Notes: generated by a model not told the origin, from the sequence alone. Shown: positions 21,906 through 32,827, counted from the stretch's first letter. The stretch: DNA of 64,000 nucleotides from Rhizomys pruinosus (GCA_009823505.1 VZQC01006288.1:186001-250000); one strand, 5' to 3'. Made by a program: numbers and translations.

Positions 21906-22322
21906 TAACTGCTTTGCTTGCAGCAGGGAGAGGATTCAGGTGTGAAGCCTCTGCTGCTCCCGGCTGCCCTTTCCCCCTCTGCTGCTCCCCTTCCGTGGCA
22001 CTCACCCTCTGCACCCCTGAGGCACAGTTTGAAAAGCATCAAGGAGTTGGAAAATGAAGACCCATACAGGAGTCCAGATCCCACCTTACGCTGACAGGCA
22101 CTCCAGCCCACTCAGGCTCTTCTGAGACCCAGGCAGCCTTTCTCTTCTGCTTCCATTTTAGTTCATCACCTAAATGCTACCAATTGCATTTACTTAATGA
22201 TGGTAATGGGACTGTTAATAATGATGGCTAATTCTTCTCAAGAGCAAAGTAAAGGCCCACGGCACTTTGTCACTGCATGTCCCAAATACTTAACAGGTAT
22301 AAATATATTAACATGTCATATG

Positions 22323-22525
22323 TTTGAATACTTGGTCACCAGTGGGGTGTGTGTGGTGTGTGTGTGTGTGTGTGTGTGTGAATACTTGGTCACCAGCAGG
22401 GTGCATGTGTGTGTGTGGTGTGTGGTGTAGTGGTGTATTGTGTAGTGGTGTGTGTCTGTAGTAGTGTGGGTCTGTAGTGGTGTGTGTGTGTGTGTGTGTG
22501 TGTTTGTACTTGGTCACCAGCAGAG
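22323..22525 (+). repeat. GT-rich complex repeat with repeated GGTCACCAGC motif
   Basis: TACTTGGTCACCAG occurs at about 22330, 22383 and 22508, separated by GT and GTGGT runs. Confidence 0.9.
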
Positions 22526-22762
22526 TGTGGCTTGTGCTTCAGAGTTCCACTCCACTTTCTCTTCTTCCTTTTCTCCTTCCTCTTTCTCTGCTTCCTGTTT
22601 TCTCTTCTCCTTCTTTCTTCTTCCTCTTTCTCTCTCCCTCTCTCTCTGCTTGTTGACTGCAATGTGACCAAGCACCTGACTTTTTTCTGCCACCAGCCCC
22701 TCCTCATGACGGCAGCTGTATCCCCTTGAACTCTTAGGCCAAAATAACCCATTCCTCCTTTT
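22526..22762 (+). mobile_element. hAT (Charlie-like) remnant with (CTT)n tract
   Basis: Pyrimidine tract 22545-22655, then AATGTGACCAAGCACCTG and CCCCTTGAACTCTTAGGCCAAAATAACCC, which fit the hAT relic 3' part. TTGAATACTTGGTCACCAG at 22323 is probably its left part. Confidence 0.6.
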
Positions 22763-22973
22763 CTTAAATTTTATTATTTTTATTTTATGTGTATGCGTGT
22801 ATTGCCTGCATGTGTGTAAGGGCACCCATGTTGTACAATGCCTAAAGAGGTTGGAAGAAGGTATTAGAGCCCCTGGAACTGGAGTTATGGATGGTTGTTA
22901 ACTGCCACATGGGTGCTGGGAACTGAACCAGGGCTTTCATAAGAGCAGCCCACTGAACCATCTCTCCAACCCC
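22763..22973 (-). mobile_element. B2/B3-type SINE
   Basis: Reversed: TTATGTGTATGCGTGTATTGCC, CCCCTGGAACTGGAGTTATGG, CCATCTCTCCAACCCC. Confidence 0.9.
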
Positions 22974-22983
22974 CAATAACTGA

Positions 22984-23429
22984 TTTATTATTTTTTTTAT
23001 GTGTATGATTATATTGTCTGGATGTATGTAAGCACACCCATGTCATGCAATGCCTACAGAGATCAGAAGAGGGCACTGGATGCTCTAGAACTGAAGTTGT
23101 TAGCCACCATGTGGGTAACGGGAACAGAATCTGGGTTGGCACTCTTTTTTTTTTAATTTTATTTATTTTTTATGTGTATGAATGTACTGTCTGCATGTAG
23201 GTCTGTGCACCTGTGTCGTGCAATGCCTCAGAGGTCAGAAGAGGGTGTCGGATTCCCTGGAACTGGAGTTCTCCTAGAATTGGAGTTACAGACGGTTTTC
23301 AGCCACCATGTGAATGCTGGGGATCGAACCCGGGTCCTCTACAAGAGCAGTTGGTGCTCTTAACCGCTAGGCTATCTCTCCAGCCCCTGGGTTGGCACTC
23401 TTAACTGCTGAGCCATCTCTCCAGCCCCC
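22984..23429 (-). mobile_element. B2/B3-type SINE interrupted by another B2
   Basis: Left part 22984-23146, right part 23387-23429 (GGCACTCTTAACTGCTGAGCC, CTCTCCAGCCCC). The inner copy is bounded by CTGGGTTGGCACTCTT on both sides. Confidence 0.92.
23147..23386 (-). mobile_element. B2/B3-type SINE, young subfamily, nested in an older B2
   Basis: Perfect 16-bp duplication CTGGGTTGGCACTCTT (23131-23146 and 23387-23402). Internal doublet present. Confidence 0.97.
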
Positions 23430-24021
23430 ATCCTCCTTTCCTCCATTAAACTGTTTCTACTTTATCATTTCCTCATTTCGCAGAAAACTTAAAAAATGTG
23501 CCCTATATGCAAAGAAACTGGGATAAACCCATGCTAGGGTTAGGGACACTCACATATACCATATACCTCCTATGCTGAAAAAATATGAAGCTAGAAAAGA
23601 ATAACCACCCCTTATCCCTCCTCTCAGGGATACCCACTGTCCCTGGGGATAAAATCTTGATGGCCATTACTTGTTGAGTTTTCCAAAGGCCAGGCACCTC
23701 TTGCTGAGAATTTCACTTCTGGCTCATATGAAATCATTTTCTCTCATAGGCATCTCAGGAGAGCCAAAGTGACTCTAGGAGACCATCTGCATGAAGGAAC
23801 CTTAAAAGCAAAATGAAGTGCTGTACCACAGGTGGTCGCCAGCAAGTTCCTTAGTGCTCTGTTTAGAACCGATTGCCTCTGAAGCCAATGCCCTCACTGG
23901 GAGGCCAACCACCTGCCTGGACCTGAAGAAAAGGACAGTGTGTCGGTCGTCCCTTCTACCTGCATATGGAAGATGCTGAGGCAAAGGCTCAAGCAGTGTC
24001 CTGGTTCATCAGAACCAGCCA
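23430..24021. other. intronic sequence, no gene
   Basis: Nothing recognised. Confidence 0.4.
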
Positions 24022-24215
24022 GGGCTGGAGGGACGGCTCAGCAGTTAAGAGCACATACTGCTCTTCCAGACAACTTAAGTTTGGTTCTTGCATCGGGTGG
24101 CCCACAACCACTTGTAACTCCAGCTCTAGGAAGCTAATGCCCCTGAGGGCACTTGCTTTCCTGTGTGCATACACAGAAATATATACACATCACTAAAATA
24201 AAAATGAAGCTTAAA
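24022..24215 (+). mobile_element. B2/B3-type SINE, diverged
   Basis: GGGCTGGAGGGACGGCTCAGCAG head, CACAACCACTTGTAACTCCAG centre, A-rich tail. Confidence 0.85.
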
Positions 24216-24233
24216 AAACTTTACAGTAAATTT

Positions 24234-24428
24234 AGGGACTGGAGAGATGGCTCAGCAGTAGAGAGCACTGTCTGCTCTTGCAGAGAATACAGGTTCACCC
24301 ACATGGCAGCTAAGAACTCCAGTTCTAGGGGGAACTGATGCCCCCTCTGGCCTCTCTGGGCATTGCACCCATGCATGCACTTGCATACATGCAATATACT
24401 CATACAGATAAAATAAAAATAAATTCCA
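24234..24428 (+). mobile_element. B2/B3-type SINE just before the EIF4A1 pseudogene
   Basis: GGGACTGGAGAGATGGCTCAG head; tail runs to the first pseudogene bases. Confidence 0.88.
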
Positions 24429-24736
24429 GATTCTAAGGATCATATCTGTGAGTTAGGATTCTGGATCCAGAGACAATGGCCCGGATGGGCTGGAGCCTGA
24501 AGGCATCATGGAGAATAACTGGAATGAGATTGTTGATAGCCTTGATGACATGAATCTCTCAGAATCCCTTCTCTGTGGTATTTATGCCCATGGTTTTGAG
24601 AAGCCCTCTGCCATCCAGCAGCGAGCCATTCTTCCTTGTATCAAAGGTTATAATGTGATGGCTCAAGCCCAGTCTGGGACTGGGAAAACAGCTACGTTTG
24701 CCATATCCATTATGCAGCAAATAGAATTAGATCTAG

Positions 24737-25480
24737 AGCCAGCACAGCAGAAGGGACAAGGAGGGGAGACCTGCCCCCAGAGGGGAGACCTGCCCCCAGA
24801 GAGGAGACCTGCTCTCAGAGGGGAGACCTGCCCCCAGAGGGGAGACCTGCCCCAGAGGGGAGACCTGCCCCCAGAGGGGAGACCTGCTCTCAGAGGGGAG
24901 ACCTGCCCCCAGAGGGGAGACCTGCCCTCAGAGGGGAGACCTGCTCTCAGAGGGGAGACCTGCCCCCAGAGGGGAGACCTGCCCTCAGAGGGGAGACCTG
25001 CTCTCAGAGGGGAGACCTGCCCCCAGAGGGGAGACCTGCTCTCAGAGGGGAGACCTGCCCCCAGAGGGGAGACCTGCCCCAGAGGGGAGACCTGCCCTCA
25101 GAGGGGAGACCTGCTCTCAGAGGGGAGACCTGCCCCCAGAGGGGAGACCTGCTCTCAGAGGGGAGACCTGCCCCCAGAGGGGAGACCTGCCCCAGAGGGG
25201 AGACCTGCCCTCAGAGGGGAGACCTGCTCTCAGAGGGGAGACCTGCCCCCAGAGGGGAGACCTGCTCTCAGAGGGGAGACCTGCCCCCAGAGGGGAGACC
25301 TGCTCTCAGAGGGGAGCAGCACCAGGCCGCCTTTTGGGGAGCCAGCCCTCAGCAACCAGGTTCAACCACCCAGGCGAAATCACACCCCACCTGCATCTGC
25401 ATGGTGATTGGCGTGGGCGGAGTCTCCCAGCCAGCCAGCACAACAAAAAGGGACAAGGAGGGGAGACAAGCATGCAGGCC
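24737..25480 (+). promoter_or_regulatory. L1 5' UTR promoter monomers (partial)
   Basis: The sequence AGCACA-CA-AAGGGACAAGGAGGGGAGAC occurs at the very start (about 24741-24770) and again at 25438-25468. This is the tandem-monomer layout of rodent L1 promoters, whose monomers start L1 transcription. The first monomer is cut at its 5' end and holds the minisatellite. Promoter activity is inferred from position only. Confidence 0.6.
24762..25309 (+). repeat. 19-bp minisatellite, 29 copies, in the L1 5' UTR
   Basis: Tandem copies of AGGGGAGACCTG followed by CCCCCAG, CTCTCAG, CCCTCAG or the one-base-shorter CCCCAG. I count 29 units: 25 or 26 full-length and three or four short or changed. Units 14-19 and 20-25 have the same variant order, so a six-unit (113-bp) block was itself duplicated. 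The unit has no stop in any frame, so any frame entering it stays open. Confidence 0.95.
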
Positions 25481-26016
25481 AACCACCTCTTCCCCACCCC
25501 CATGCTGAGGGGGAACAGAGGTAGTCAGTTCAAGGGGCAAGGAAGTAGAAGACACAGGAACTTCCACAACTCCAGTCCCAGCACACTAGGTTTCACCACC
25601 AACCAAGAGGAACTGGCCAGAGGGAAACTATGCATAGCACTCATCAGTGGTTAACCGACCTGTTTATCACCTACCCAATCTCCAGAAAACCTTGAGAACA
25701 GAAAGGGAAGAGTTAGCTAGACCTTCCAATATCTTCCAATATATAACCAAAAGTGAAAACCGGAAACCCAGACCAGCCAGCCCTCCATAAACAAGGAGAA
25801 GGCAAAGAAAGCACCTGAAGGAAACAAGCAAAGCAAGCCTCCAAAGCAAGGAAGGAAAAATTCAGATTTGCACCACAATACAAACTGCAAAATAAACCCA
25901 CATGCCGAAAACACAACGAAAAAAACAAAATTGGAAAAACACAGAATAAATCCACACCAAATTCTACTAAGCAGTAGAGTTTGCTGACTAACTCAGCAAA
26001 GAACTAGAGGGAAAGA

Positions 26017-26950
26017 ATGACAGTCAAGAAGGAAATAGAGGGAGAGAATGACAAACTCCAGTAGGAAGTGGAAATGCTGAAGAGATACCAGGCTGAAATG
26101 AAAAAGGAAACAGACCAGAGAAGCAAGGTGCTACAAGAAAAGAATGACAAGCTCCAAAATGAAATGGAAATACTAAAGAAATCACAGGATGAAATGAAAA
26201 AGGAAATTGAACACTCACCCAATCAACAGGAAAGAATGGGATAAAGCCTCAGGAACAGATTGAAGGAAGCAGAAAATAGAATATCAACACTGGAAGATAA
26301 AGTGGAAGAACTAGAAAGCACAAGAAAAGGATATGAAAAATTAAAAAAAAAAAAACCACAAGAGTGGAACAATCAGGAAATGTGGGACACTAGAAAAGAC
26401 CAAACCTCTGCATCATAGGGATAGAGGAAGGACAAGAATCCCAAGACAACAATATAGATCAAATCTTCAACAGGATAATAGGAGAAAATTTCCCCAAACT
26501 GAAAAAAGACAAACCCATACAAATACAAGAAGCACACAGAACACCAAATAGACAAGATCAGAAAAGAAACTCCCCATGTCACATCATAGTTAAAACTCTA
26601 GATGCCCAAAACAAAGACAAAATACTGAAAGCAACAAGAGAAAAACAACAAATTACATATGAGGGGAAACCCATCAGAATTACAGTGGGCTTTTCAATGC
26701 AAACCATGAAAGCCAGAAGAACGTGAACCAAAGTATTTCCAGTATTAAACGACTACCCTAGATGCCAACCTAGATTACTATACCCAGCAAAAATGTTGAT
26801 CATAGTTGAAGGAGAAAGAAAAATCTTCCATGACATAAACAAGATGAAAGAATACATGTCCAGGAAACCAACCCTTCAGAAAATACTCAAAGCAATTCAA
26901 AGGATAGAAGAAAGGATCAACTATCCCCAAACAGTGAGAGAGAGAAACTA
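26017..26950 (+). pseudogene. L1 ORF1 remnant (RNA-binding coiled-coil protein)
   Basis: The translation reads as L1 ORF1p with stops and frameshifts. The N-terminal part is a lysine/glutamate-rich coiled coil made of two similar blocks about 96 bp apart (gaatgac at 26046 and 26142). The RRM-like centre follows (IIGENFPKLKKD, QEAHRTPNRQDQKRNS) and then the C-terminal domain with GKPIRITVGFSMQTMKARR. ORF1p coats L1 RNA in the intact element. The coiled-coil block duplication fits the known length variation of this region in rodent L1. Confidence 0.8.
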
Positions 26951-27935
26951 ATAAAAGTATAACTATGAAAATACAAACCTAGACCAAGAATACAAACAGA
27001 AAATAGGATGAAAAGAAGCAACGCACATCTCTCAATAATAACCTTAAATATTAATGGGCTAAATTCCCCAATCAAAAGACAAAAACTGGGAGAATGGATT
27101 AGAATCCATCTATATGCTATCTACAGGAAACACATCTCACCCTCAAGGACAGGCACCAACTTAAAGTGAAAGGATGGAAAAAATATTCCAAGCAAATGGA
27201 ACCAAAAAGCAAGCAGGAGTTGCCATTCTAATATCAGACAAAATAAACCTCAAAGTAAAACTAATCAGAAGAGACAAATATCCTTATCAAAGGAACAATT
27301 AACCATGAAGATTTCACAATCATAAATATATATGCACCAAACTCTGGTGCACCTAACTTTATAAATACAATCCTGTAAGACCTTAAGGCACAGATTAATT
27401 CCAACACACTAATAGTGGGGGACTTCAATACTCCAGTGAGCCCTTTTGATAGGTCAACTGGTCAAAGAATAAACAGAGAGACATCTGAACTGAACAATAC
27501 AATACACCAAAAGGACCTCACAGACAGCTACCAAATATTCCACCCAAACACCAGAGAATATACTTTCTACTCAGAACCACACGGAACCTCCTCCAAAATC
27601 GACCACATACTGGGACACAGAATAAACCTCAACAAATACAAAACGACTGAAATAATTTCATGCATTCTATCAGACCACAGTGCAATAAAGCTGAATATCA
27701 ACATCAGGATAAGCCCTGCCACCTACAAGAACACATGGGGACTAAACAACACACTCCTGAATAATGAATGGGTCAAGGAAGAAATTAAGAAAGAAGAGCA
27801 TTCATGGAACTAAACAAAAATGACAATACAACACAACAAAACCTTTGGGATACTTTAAAAGCAGTCCTAAGAGGGAAATTTATATCCCTGGGTGCCTACA
27901 TTAAAAAATAAATAAATAAATAAACCAGAAAGATG

Positions 27936-28127
27936 GGGCTGGAGAGATGGCTCAGTGATTAAGAGCACTGTCTGCTCTTGCAGAGGACCCGGGTTTGATT
28001 CCCAGCACCCACATGGTGGCTAAGAACCATCTTTAACTCCAGTTCCAGGGGAATCCGATGCCCTCTTCTGACCTCTGTGGCATTGCACTACACAGGTGCA
28101 CCAACCTACATGCAGACAGTACACTAG
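27936..28127 (+). mobile_element. B2/B3-type SINE in the L1, 3' tail missing
   Basis: Starts GGGGCTGGAGAGATGGCTCAG, has the A and B box region, and stops at CAGTACACT with no tail. L1 ORF2 resumes about 80 codons further on than where it stopped, so a deletion took the SINE tail and adjacent L1. Confidence 0.9.
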
Positions 28128-28149
28128 ACAGACCTCTAGCCCAATTAAA

Positions 28150-28182
28150 AGGAAGGAAGGGAGGGAGGGAGGGAGGGAAGGA
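28150..28182 (+). repeat. (GGAA/GGGA)n
   Basis: AAGGAAGGAAGGGAGGGAGG and on: short purine microsatellite inside L1 ORF2. Confidence 0.9.
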
Positions 28183-30415
28183 CTCTAATCAATAGAATTT
28201 GTGAAGAAAGGGGAAACATCACAGACAATAAAAAATCCAGACAATCATACAGGAATACTTCAAAAACCTACACTCTACTAAACTTGAAAACCTAAGAGAA
28301 ATGGATGAACATTGGAAATCCTGCAAAACAACAAAGCTTAACCAAGAAGAGATTGACAGTTTAAACAGACCCATAATATTTGACAAAATTGAAGATGTAA
28401 TAAAAAAAAAACCTCCCACCCAGGTCCAGATGGGTACAGAGCAGAATTCTATAGAACATTTAAAGAAGACTTACAGCCATTACTTCTCAAACTGTTCAGA
28501 AGGATACAAACAGAGGGAAATCTCCCAGATTCCTTCTATGAAGCCAGCATCACTCTAATACCAAAATCAGGCAAAGATACAACCAAAAAAGAAAACTATA
28601 GACCCATCTCATTAATGAACACAGATGCGAAAATTCTCAACAAAATACTTGCAAACTGCATACAGACTCATATCAAAAAGATCATGCATCATGATCCAAA
28701 TTGGATTCATACCAGAGATGCAGGGATGGTTCAATATATGTAAATCAATAAATATCATAAAACACATAAATGGACTGAAAAACAAAGACCACACGATCAT
28801 CCCAATGATACAGAAAAAATCTTCAACAAAATACAGCATCCTTTCATGCTTAAAGTCCTAGAGGGAACTGGGCTGAGGGATCATTCCTCAATGTAATCAA
28901 AGCCATATACAAGAAACCCACAACCAACATCATCCTAAATGGAGAAAAGTTAGAAGCATTCCCCTTAAAGGAAGGAACACAGCAAGGATCCCCACTACCA
29001 CCACTCCCCTTCAATACAGTGTTTGAAAAACAAAGAAGTAAAAAAACAAATAAATCACTCAAAAGATGGAGTAAAGAGCTGAACAGAGACTTCACAAATG
29101 AGGAAATAAAGATAGCTGAGAAACATCTTTAAACATGTTCAACATCGCTAATAATTAAGGAAATGCAAATTAAAACCACTTTAAGATATTATCTCACTCT
29201 GGTAAGACTGGCTAGGATCAAGAAAACAAATGATACCAAATGCTGGAGAGGTTGTGGGGAAAGGGGAACACTCATCCACTGCTGGTGGGAATGTAAACTT
29301 GAACAATCACTAAGGAAAGCAGTATGGAGAACCCTGAAAAGACTACGCAGTCCCAGAAAAGCAAACAAGGAATGGTATCCCTCATTTGTGGATGCTAGCA
29401 CCAAGCACTGAGTTGTAAGGCAAACTGAGCAACATCAACATTATATACCCCTTTCCCTGAAAACAGCTGTGCTCTGATAATGTAAATCCCTTAACAGGCT
29501 CTAGAATTAACCCACCACTTATTTTTAGACTTTGGAATCTTGGTATATGGGTGGTGGAGGATACATAGGCATACTTTAGAGTAATATAAATTTATAAAGG
29601 AAAAATGTGAATCCTGATATATGATATGGAAATGATAGTTTGTGTACAGATTATTTAATTTTAGTATAGGTGTGATATATGTATATGCATATGTTGAAGT
29701 GGTACAGATTGGAGGGAACAACAGCAGAGGAACAGGGACAGGGAACCAACTGAAACAGTAAAGTTCCCCAAGGACAATAATCCTCTGCTTTGAAAAAACT
29801 TTGAAAAGAATCAGAAAAAGATACAGAGCATGGATAGCAGGGTGCATGAACTCGGGTGGGGTGGGGGGCATGGAAGACAAGATGAGTCTAGATTGGACTG
29901 AGAAATGATGTATGAAATGCACATAATGTCAATAAAAATGTTAAAAAGAAAAAAGAAAGAAAAGTAATAATAAACAAGTAAATAAATAAAATTATAGAGT
30001 GTGATATAAAAAACAGAATTAGATCTAAAAGCCACCCACTCGTGAACTGGCTCAACAGATACAAAAAAGTGGTCATGGCTCTAGGAGACTACACGGGTGC
30101 CTCTTGTCATGCTTGCAGTGGGACACCAATGTGCGTGCTGAGGTGCAGGAGCTGCAGATGGAAGCTCCCTGTATCATCGTGGGTACCCCCAGCTGGGTGT
30201 TTGATATGCTTAACTAGAGATACTTGTCTCCCAAACACATCAAGATGTTTGTACTGGATGAAGCCGATGAAATGTTAATGATTCAAGGACCAGATCTACA
30301 ATATATTCCAAAAGCTCAACAGCAGTACCCAGGTAGTTTTGTGGTCATCTACAATGCCTTCTGATGTGCGTGAGGGGACCAAGCAGTTCATGAGAGACCC
30401 CTTTAGAATTCTCGT

Positions 30416-30769
30416 TGTATTAGTCAGTTTTCTGTTGCTGTGATAAAACACCAGACCAAGGAACTTATAAAAGGAAGAGTTTATTTGAGCTTACAATTGG
30501 CGGTTCCAGGGAATTAGTCCATTGTGGCGGGAGGCGTGGCGGCCGGATCCAGAGCAGCAAACAGAGGGTCACATATGGCAAAGAGCACAGGAAGCAGAGA
30601 GGAGCAACTGTAGAGCACGAGGCTTGTTAAGCTCACTAAGCCCGCCCCCAGTGACACACTTCCCCCAGCATGGCCACACCTTCTAAGACCTCCAGAAACA
30701 GCACCACCAACTGGAGACAAATGTCTGAATACCTAGAGCCTATGGGGGACACTCATTCAAACCACCACA
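30416..30769. mobile_element. URR1-type hAT element inside the EIF4A1 pseudogene
   Basis: A 354-bp non-autonomous DNA transposon relic. It begins TGTATTAGTCAGTTTTCTG, ends CAAACCACCACA, and is flanked by CTCGT on both sides (30411-30415 and 30770-30774), so the pseudogene reads through once it is removed. Similar copies lie at 425-799, 18720-18880 and 20005-20368. Subfamily name not assigned. Confidence 0.85.
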
Positions 30770-31785
30770 CTCGTGAAGAAGGAACGGTTGATTCTGGAGG
30801 GCATCAGCCAGTTCTACATCAATGTGGAATGAGAGGAGTGGAAGACTGACACGCTGTGTGACTTGTATAAAACACTGACCATCACCCAGGCAGTAACCTT
30901 CATCAACCCCAGAAGGAAGGTGGATTGGTTCACCAAGAAGATGCATGCCCAGGATTTCACTGCTTCTTCCATGCATGGAGATACGGACCAGAAGGAACAA
31001 GACGTCATCGTGAGGGAATTCCGGTCTGGAGCTAGCAGAGTATTGATTACCACTGACCTGCTGGCCGGGGGCATCGATGTGCAGCAGGTTTCTTTGGTCA
31101 TCACTATGACCTTCCCACTAGCAGGGAAAACTACATCCACAGAATTGGCTGCGGAAGTCACTTTCATCAAAAGGGAGTGGCTATTAACATCGTCACAGAA
31201 GAAGACAAGAGGACTTGAGACATTGAGACTTTCTACAACACCTCCAGTGAAGAGATGTCCCTCAATGTTGCCGACCTAATTTGAGGGGTGATCCTGCTAT
31301 CTGGCCCTAGCCAGGGTTCAGTCCTGGGGGAGCTGAGGAACAGCTGGAGAGGGGAGGGAGGGGGGCCATCATGTCTTTTTTTTTTTCTCTTTCTTTGAAT
31401 AAATGTCACTTTTTGAGGCAAAAAGAAGGAACTGTCAACATTTTAGATGCCCTTTTCTTTGGGGTAGGCTCTTGCCTTTTTGTCTCCTCAAAAAACACTC
31501 ATCCATTTCCCTAACCTAGTAGCCTCCTGATCCTAGAGACTGTCCACCCCAGCCAAATCTCCAGAAATGATTCACAGGGTTGAAACATGTCAGCTGTGGT
31601 CTCACTTGCTGGACCAACTCTGCAAGGAGAAGCCCAGGTTGAGGTTGTCCAGGGAACTGTCCCCAAGTGGAGGGAGAAGGGGAGAAAATGGTTTTGTTTT
31701 GTATAGTTTTTTCTTTGCTTTGTATAATACTTATTGATTTGGGAAACAAACACAAAGTTTTGAATAAAATTACTTGGAAACTCCC

Positions 31786-32309
31786 CCCCCAAAAAAATTC
31801 TAAAAAATGTTAATTTACTTGAGACCCCCGGGCTCAGCAGGCAGTAGCCACGCTCAGCTCACCCAAGCTTCTGGTCAATATACAGATTCCTGAGTACCCC
31901 ATTTAGAGGATTTCATTCCAGTAAGCATGGAGTGAAGTGACCTGCCAAGCACACCTTAAGACACACAGGCTGCACTCTGTCCTAAAAGCTGCAAGCTCCA
32001 GGTGGAAAACAGCTTTTACTTTCAGTTCACTGTTATTTAGGGGCCAACTCAAAGACAACATTTTGTTTTTCTTATTATTTTATTTTACTGATGACATCAT
32101 GTTGAGCTGCTTTATGCAGAGCTGTCAAGATAACCGTACAATATTCTTCCATTCTTTCACGAGACGTATTAGTCATGGCACTGTGGTTAGTGAGGGAACT
32201 GTCAAGTGGCAGCAGGCAAGCGTTTGAGGCTGTTTTACCACGACACTTTTCCAGGAGAATTAAAAGTGTGAGGCACTGACAGGAACACAACCAGTAGGTA
32301 TTGAGAGCT
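31786..32309. other. intronic sequence, no gene
   Basis: C and A runs at 31783-31797 mark the pseudogene end. Nothing else recognised. Confidence 0.4.
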
Positions 32310-32465
32310 TGCTGGTGGCAGTCACTGCTCTAAAAGCATTATTGGGAGTCAATCTTCATAAGCCAGTGACATAGGGACTACTCCAATCTCCTTTATAGGT
32401 ATGGCAAGTGATGTACAGAGAGGTTAAGTGGCTTGTTCAGGGTCACACAGCAAGGAAGTCATCAA
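32310..32465 (-). mobile_element. MIR SINE, reversed
   Basis: CAGAGAGGTTAAGTGGCTTG and AGGGTCACACAGCAAGGAAGT are the reversed MIR core. Confidence 0.75.
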
Positions 32466-32827
32466 AGACAACTTAATCATCGCATTGCACTTCGATCTTG
32501 ACCACCAACCACACAACTCCTTCCTTCCCTGTCTACTCAAGGGCCTACCTCATCAACTCGCCACATGCTTCTCTAAGGATCGAGAAAATAAATCTTCCCT
32601 CTTCCCCCTTCATCCCCTGCCATCCCTGAGAAGGACTTCAGGGAGAGCTCAGTGTGTAGCAGCCTTTTAAGCTCTGGGCGTTATTCTGTTTCCTCTTTTC
32701 CTGAAACTTCCTTGTGTGTCGCTCAAATCCATGTGTTGCAACTCTAACCTCAATGCGGGCCCTTTGAGAGGTGGAGGGTGGCGCTCTCACAGTGAGATCA
32801 GTGCCATTCAAAAAGGCCAGGGGGTGG

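Larger units (their letters stand above)
27009..29400 (+). pseudogene. L1 ORF2 remnant (endonuclease and reverse transcriptase)
   Basis: Broken ORF2. The endonuclease shows GDFNTPVSPFDRSTGQRINRE and later KIDHILGH and SDHSAIKL, the apurinic-endonuclease-like catalytic region. Then the [14 protein letters not shown] stretch is cut off by a B2. Sequence resumes at RPLAQL, continues into RT ([21 protein letters not shown]) with several stops, and jumps after about 29020 to the C-terminal part ([21 protein letters not shown]). The FADD catalytic block is deleted. Confidence 0.85.
24736..30014 (+). mobile_element. LINE-1, 5.3 kb, internally deleted, inside the EIF4A1 pseudogene
   Basis: A non-LTR retrotransposon inserted in the sense direction of the pseudogene. 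It is flanked by a 13-bp target-site duplication, AGAATTAGATCTA, at 24723-24735 and 30015-30027. Order: 5' UTR with promoter-like monomer ends and a minisatellite (to about 26010), ORF1 remnant (about 26017-26950), ORF2 remnant (about 27009-29400), 3' UTR, and an A-rich tail after 29930. ORF1 has in-frame stops. ORF2 keeps endonuclease (about 27060-27810), the first half of reverse transcriptase and the C-terminal Cys-rich end ([16 protein letters not shown]), but about 80 codons are lost at an inserted B2 and the RT centre with its catalytic FADD motif is missing at about 29020. It cannot move by itself. Confidence 0.93.
24431..31785 (+). pseudogene. EIF4A1: EIF4A1 processed pseudogene, split by an L1 and a hAT element
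   Basis: Intronless copy of the mRNA for the DEAD-box translation-initiation helicase eIF4A1. It lies in three pieces: 24431-24735, 30028-30415 and 30770-31785. The start codon is ATA (24442) and the fifth codon is TAG (24454), so it cannot make the normal protein. Recognisable parts are the Q-motif region ([12 protein letters not shown]), the Walker A motif AQSGTGKT, the DEAD motif (LDEADEM, about 30255) and the C-terminal [13 protein letters not shown] segment, ending at TGA 31282-31284. Small deletions remove the LVLAP stretch before TREL and damage the SAT motif; the HRIGR motif is broken by a frame change. The 3' UTR follows, with AATAAA near 31400 and 31762. No introns plus a 3' UTR fit L1-mediated retrocopying. 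The matching 3' UTR favours EIF4A1 over EIF4A2. Confidence 0.93.

Noticed and set aside
24508..25407. A real repeat-containing helicase gene
   Set aside because: The normal EIF4A1 start is ATA, codon 5 is a stop, and the repeats come from an inserted L1 5' UTR; the remaining helicase parts lie 5 kb away and are frameshifted.
26004..26582. Hydrophobic Phe/Ser-rich minus-strand frames
   Set aside because: They are the antisense of the Lys/Glu-rich L1 coiled coil, which always gives Phe/Ser/Leu-rich shadows.
27415..27813. Functional endonuclease gene (132 codons)
   Set aside because: It is the middle of a broken L1 ORF2.
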